Positions 6,125-9,083 of a DNA stretch of 9,083 bases are shown here, piece after piece. The number at the start of each line of letters is the position of its first letter. The stretch's first letter is position 1. A program made the translations under genes and the position numbers. The notes beneath the pieces were generated by a model. That model had not been told where the DNA came from. It made no database searches and was given only the letters and a program-made list of their open reading frames with translations. The stretch covers positions 1 to 9,083 of the forward strand of contig JAISBK010000104.1 in the NCBI GenBank assembly GCA_031266255.1, in the 5' to 3' direction. This DNA comes from Treponema sp. (GTDB taxonomy: Bacteria; Spirochaetota; Spirochaetia; Treponematales; Breznakiellaceae).

Positions 6125-7132
6125 ATGAAATCTGCAGCCTTAAATGTTAGCATTGGAAACATCAATATCGAACAAACCGCCAAGAAGTACGGCATTGTTA
6201 TCGTTCTTGTGGTAATGATTATCCTCTTGAGTATTGTGCAGCCCGCATTCCTCAGCGCCACGAACATCTTCAATGTGTTGACCCAAAGTGCAATCTTCGG
6301 TATCATGGCCCTGGGGATGACGTTCGTCATCATCGCTAAAGGCATCGACCTCTCGGTGGGTTCGGTATTGGCTTTTTCCGGGGTGATTGCCGCGAGTCTT
6401 GGGCAAACCGCCACGGCCACGGAAAAGTATTTTCCCTCCCTGCCGGTGATGCCCCTCCTCGTCCCTATCCTGACGGCCCTCATTATTGGGGGAGCGTGCG
6501 GGGGTATCAGCGGGCTCTTAATCGCCAAGACTAGGATACCCGCGTTCATCGCTACCTTAGGTATGATGACCGTGGCCCGGGGGTTTGCCTTAATCTACAC
6601 AGGCGGCCGGCCGGTGAGTAACATGATACCTTCCCTCACGGCTTTAAGCGGGAAGGTTTTCAATGTCATCCCCATACCGGTGATCATCTACTTTATCATG
6701 ATTGTGATAAGCTACATCTTGCTCAATAAAACCCGGTTCGGTAAAAATACCTATGCCATTGGGGGAAACATCACCGCCGCAGAGGTATCTGGGGTAAATG
6801 TACCCAAGAACATCGTCATGATCTATACCTATTGCGGTCTTTTAGCAGGTTTGGCTGCGGTGGTTTTTGCCGGACGGGTGGGCAGCGTTCACCCAGGTGC
6901 AGCAGATGGTTATGAATTGACCGCCATTGCCGCGACTACCATCGGCGGCACCTCTCATTCCGGGGGTATCGGTACCATTGGTGGCGCTTTTGTGGGGGCA
7001 TTGGTCCTTTCGGTGATGCGGAACGGCTTGACGCTCCTGGGGGTAAATGCCTACTGGCAGAAAGTCGTAGAAGGCCTCATTATCGTAGGTGCGGTTATTA
7101 TTGATATGCGTAAGAATGCCAAGCGGGATTAA
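6125..7132 (+). CDS. sugar ABC transporter permease (RbsC-like, CUT2)
   Basis: Inner-membrane channel subunit, 335 residues, of the BPD_transp_2 family; it probably works as a homodimer with the preceding ATPase. Hydrophobic segments lie at about 23-39, 55-71, 78-93, 108-133, 138-158, 183-200, 230-250, 285-298 and 313-328, giving 8-10 membrane spans. Conserved family stretches are GMTFVIIAKGIDLSVGSVLA (64-83), IPAFIATLGMMTVARG (138-153) and GGTSHSGGIGTIGGAFVGA (274-292); the last is the cytoplasmic coupling region. The ribosome binding site AAGGAGATGAGG lies inside the end of the ATPase gene. The C-terminus is short and basic (MRKNAKRD). The substrate follows the receptor, inferred to be inositol. 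The next gene begins 79 nt further on, across a strong hairpin. Confidence 0.93.
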   Translation: MKSAALNVSIGNINIEQTAKKYGIVIVLVVMIILLSIVQPAFLSATNIFNVLTQSAIFGIMALGMTFVIIAKGIDLSVGSVLAFSGVIAASLGQTATATEKYFPSLPVMPLLVPILTALIIGGACGGISGLLIAKTRIPAFIATLGMMTVARGFALIYTGGRPVSNMIPSLTALSGKVFNVIPIPVIIYFIMIVISYILLNKTRFGKNTYAIGGNITAAEVSGVNVPKNIVMIYTYCGLLAGLAAVVFAGRVGSVHPGAADGYELTAIAATTIGGTSHSGGIGTIGGAFVGALVLSVMRNGLTLLGVNAYWQKVVEGLIIVGAVIIDMRKNAKRD

Positions 7133-7143
7133 GAACCGATCAC

Positions 7144-7180
7144 AGGATACCGATGCAGCGGTTTTCTGCATTGGTATCTT
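7144..7180 (+). other. strong intercistronic RNA hairpin after the permease gene
   Basis: The arms AGGATACCGATGCAG (7144-7158) and CTGCATTGGTATCTT (7166-7180) form a 15-bp stem with two G-U pairs and loop CGGTTTT. Both G-U pairs are seen only when it is read as plus-strand RNA. The sequence after it is ATAGAAAAG, not a T-run, so it does not look like an efficient intrinsic terminator. A role in mRNA stability or processing, giving more transporter than dehydrogenase, is more likely (inference). Confidence 0.65.
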
Positions 7181-7211
7181 ATAGAAAAGATAGAAAAAAC
7201 GGAGAAAAAAT

Positions 7212-8225
7212 ATGCAAAAAATTCGTATTGGTTCTGTGGGACTTGGCCGTTTGGGTTTGGCCCATGCAGAGAATATCGCCCTTAAAATCCGCCATGCAGA
7301 ACTTACGGCTCTCTGCGATGTGGACACCCGTAAATTAAACCAAACCGCAGATACGCTGGGGGTGCAGCATCGCTTCACCGCATTTGAAGACATGCTTTCC
7401 CTGCCGGAATTAGATGCGGTAGTGCTGGTTTCCCCTTCGGGACTCCACACCAAACAGATTGCCGCAGCCCTGGCCGCGGGCAAACATGTGTTTTCTGAAA
7501 AGCCCCTGGGGGTTACCGTGGCGGAGTGTAAAGAAGCGGAAAAAGCCGTGGAAGCCCACCCGGATTTGGTGTTTATGTTGGGCTTTATGCGGCGATTCGA
7601 TGGTTCCTACCAATACGCTCAGCAAAAAGTCGCGGCAGGGGAAATTGGCAAACCGGTGTTGTTCCGTTCCTACAGCCAGGATCCGGAAAAGTTCATTGCC
7701 GGGGCCATTGCTTTTGCTCCTCATTCAGGAGGCCAATTCCTGGATATGGCAGTGCATGACATCGATCTAGCAAGGTGGTTTACCGGGAGCGAACCGGAAA
7801 CCGTGTATGCTATTGGGGGTTGTTACGCGCATCCTGAATTTGCCCAATACCAGGACGGGGATAATGTATCCTGTCTCATGCGGTTTAAGAACGGGTGCAT
7901 GGTGTTTCTCTTTGCCGGGCGTACCGCTCCTCATGGGTATAACGTAGAAACCGAGATTATCGGTACCCAGGGGATTCTCAGGATCGCCGCGGTACCCCAG
8001 AAAAACCTCGTGGAAGTTTTGGACAGCCACGGGGTGAGGCGAGAGTGCAGCGAAAACTTCCTGGAACGCTTCGGTGATGCCTACGGTAACGAGATGCAGG
8101 CATTTGTCGATTGCATTGTTACGGGGCAACCCCCCCGGGTTTCTGTATACGACGGTACTCAGGTCTCAGAAATCGCCTATACCTGTAAGCGGGCTTTTGA
8201 GACCGGGGAACTCATCCGGTTTTAG
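7212..8225 (+). CDS. Gfo/Idh/MocA-family dehydrogenase, inositol-dehydrogenase-like (second copy)
   Basis: NAD(P)-dependent polyol/sugar dehydrogenase, 337 residues. The Rossmann motif is GSVGLGRLGLAH (7-18), followed by SGLHTKQIAAALAAGKHVFSEKPLG with K97, GFMRRFDGSYQYA (124-136), FRSYSQDP (151-158) and GGQFLDMAVHDIDLARWF (173-190). D178 and H182 complete the Lys-Asp-His active site, so the enzyme should be active. It is clearly diverged from the IolG at 2269-3294: SYSQDP replaces SRDPAPPP, EKPLG replaces EKPID, and HDIDLARW replaces HDFDMARF. It is therefore a paralogue for another cyclitol, such as scyllo- or D-chiro-inositol, or for the reverse isomer step, rather than a recent duplicate. 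GGAG with a 7-nt spacer supports the ATG at 7212. It follows the transporter genes and precedes the regulator on the same strand. Confidence 0.88.
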   Translation: MQKIRIGSVGLGRLGLAHAENIALKIRHAELTALCDVDTRKLNQTADTLGVQHRFTAFEDMLSLPELDAVVLVSPSGLHTKQIAAALAAGKHVFSEKPLGVTVAECKEAEKAVEAHPDLVFMLGFMRRFDGSYQYAQQKVAAGEIGKPVLFRSYSQDPEKFIAGAIAFAPHSGGQFLDMAVHDIDLARWFTGSEPETVYAIGGCYAHPEFAQYQDGDNVSCLMRFKNGCMVFLFAGRTAPHGYNVETEIIGTQGILRIAAVPQKNLVEVLDSHGVRRECSENFLERFGDAYGNEMQAFVDCIVTGQPPRVSVYDGTQVSEIAYTCKRAFETGELIRF

Positions 8226-8337
8226 TCTTCCCTCATAAGGGGATCGGCGCTTCCTCTCAGCTTGAAAAAATGCGGATTTTGGCTTGTACCGATTGCGCAA
8301 GTGATGTACCATAGGCAAGAAACGTAGGGGGAAGCGC

Positions 8338-9083
8338 ATGATCAGCATCAAAGATATTGCGAAACAGGCGGGAATGTCTCCTGCTACGGTTTCCCGGGTT
8401 ATTAATAGAAAAGGCAATGTAAATCCGGAAAAGCGGGAACAGATTCTTAAAATAATAGAACAAACCGGATATGTACCGAATCAAGCGGCTCGGAGTATGG
8501 TGTTACAGCGGAGTTTTACCGTAGGTATTATCATCAATGACACCTTTAATATGTTTCAGCGCCAGCTTTTTTCGGTCATTGAACGGCGGCTTGAATTTTT
8601 TGGGTATCATACCTTGTTTTTCTTTGTACAATTTGACAGTGAAGCAGCCTGTCTTGTTCGTTTAAAATCAGAAACCCTCGACGGTCTCATCATGATCCAT
8701 GAGATGAAAGATCCCCAGTTTTACGCATACGCGGCGGAGATGAACCTTCCTATCGTAGCATCCACCTTTAGCACCCAGGGGGTTCTCTCGATTCACATCA
8801 ATGAAGAACGGGCCGCCTTTGATGCGGTGAGCCATCTTATCAGTCTAGGACACCGGAAGATTTGCATGATAAGCGGCCGCGGCTTTTCCTTTGGCAGGCA
8901 GCGGGCCGAAGGATTCTTCCAAGCCCACGAAGCCGCGGGACTTGAGCGGAACGAAAACCGGCTGATCCAAGTGCCCTATTACACCAGCGAATTTGGTATG
9001 TATGGTATGCGGGAATGTCTGCTTCGAGACCGGGATTTTTCCGCGCTCTTTGCCGCTACCGATGAACTGGCTATCGGGGCGGT
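8338..9083 (+). CDS. LacI-family transcriptional regulator, 3' end beyond window
   Basis: DNA-binding repressor with a sugar-type sensing domain; 248 codons are visible of a usual 330-345. The N-terminal helix-turn-helix is ISIKDIAKQAGMSPATVSRV (2-21), continuing INRKGNVNPEKREQILKIIEQTGYVPN. The hinge helix is NQAARSM, with M54 where most members have Leu. The periplasmic-binding-like core begins at TVGIIIND (61-68) and shows LDGLIMI (114-120), INEERAAFDAVSHLISLGHRKICMISG (154-180) and ALFAATDELAIGA (236-248). The start is set by AGGGGG about 6 nt upstream of the ATG at 8338. It lies 112 nt after the dehydrogenase with no terminator between, so it may be cotranscribed and auto-regulated. It is the only regulator in view and the natural candidate for the two AAACGTTT operators. 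The effector is unknown; an inositol catabolite is inferred. Confidence 0.93.
   Translation, partial: MISIKDIAKQAGMSPATVSRVINRKGNVNPEKREQILKIIEQTGYVPNQAARSMVLQRSFTVGIIINDTFNMFQRQLFSVIERRLEFFGYHTLFFFVQFDSEAACLVRLKSETLDGLIMIHEMKDPQFYAYAAEMNLPIVASTFSTQGVLSIHINEERAAFDAVSHLISLGHRKICMISGRGFSFGRQRAEGFFQAHEAAGLERNENRLIQVPYYTSEFGMYGMRECLLRDRDFSALFAATDELAIGA

Noticed and set aside
8238..8257. A weak hairpin (AGGGGA with TCCTCT) after the second dehydrogenase gene, considered as a terminator
   Set aside because: The stem is only 6 bp with a G-U pair and no T-run follows, so it does not support termination before the regulator gene.

Overview
The window holds most of a myo-inositol utilisation locus arranged as two divergent arms around a regulatory region of about 308 bp (3295-3602). 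The organism is a bacterium of moderate GC content, with strong AGGAG-type ribosome binding sites, a lipoprotein-type ABC solute receptor and a LacI-family regulator. The base composition and the loose lipobox would fit a free-living or gut spirochaete (Treponema-like), but nothing in the sequence proves this and a Firmicute-like host cannot be excluded.

Left arm (minus strand, 3294 down to 1): an inositol 2-dehydrogenase (iolG), a 5-deoxy-glucuronate isomerase (iolB) and the first 476 codons of the ThDP-dependent THcHDO hydrolase (iolD), which runs off the left edge. Gaps are 18-19 nt, so this is one operon. In the known inositol pathway IolG oxidises myo-inositol to 2-keto-inositol, IolE dehydrates it, IolD opens the ring and IolB isomerises the product for IolC, IolJ and IolA. 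iolE, iolC, iolJ and iolA are not in the window and may lie beyond the left edge.

Right arm (plus strand, 3603 to 9083): a ribose/inositol-type ABC importer (lipoprotein receptor, fused double ATPase, permease), a second Gfo/Idh/MocA dehydrogenase related to inositol dehydrogenases, and a LacI-family regulator truncated by the right edge. A strong RNA hairpin lies between the permease and the second dehydrogenase.

The central region contains two near-identical LacI-type operators (core AAACGTTT), each placed at the predicted transcription start of one arm. An imperfect inverted repeat sits near the middle of the region, and a short stem-loop lies in the right-arm leader. The simplest model is that the LacI-family protein at 8338 represses both arms and is released by inositol or a catabolite, so that uptake and breakdown are induced together. 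I found no CRISPR, phage, transposon, tRNA or rRNA signal, and no clearly unprecedented system. The most unusual points are the two distinct dehydrogenases on opposite arms, the regulatory layout, the short metal-site loop in IolB and the intercistronic hairpin.
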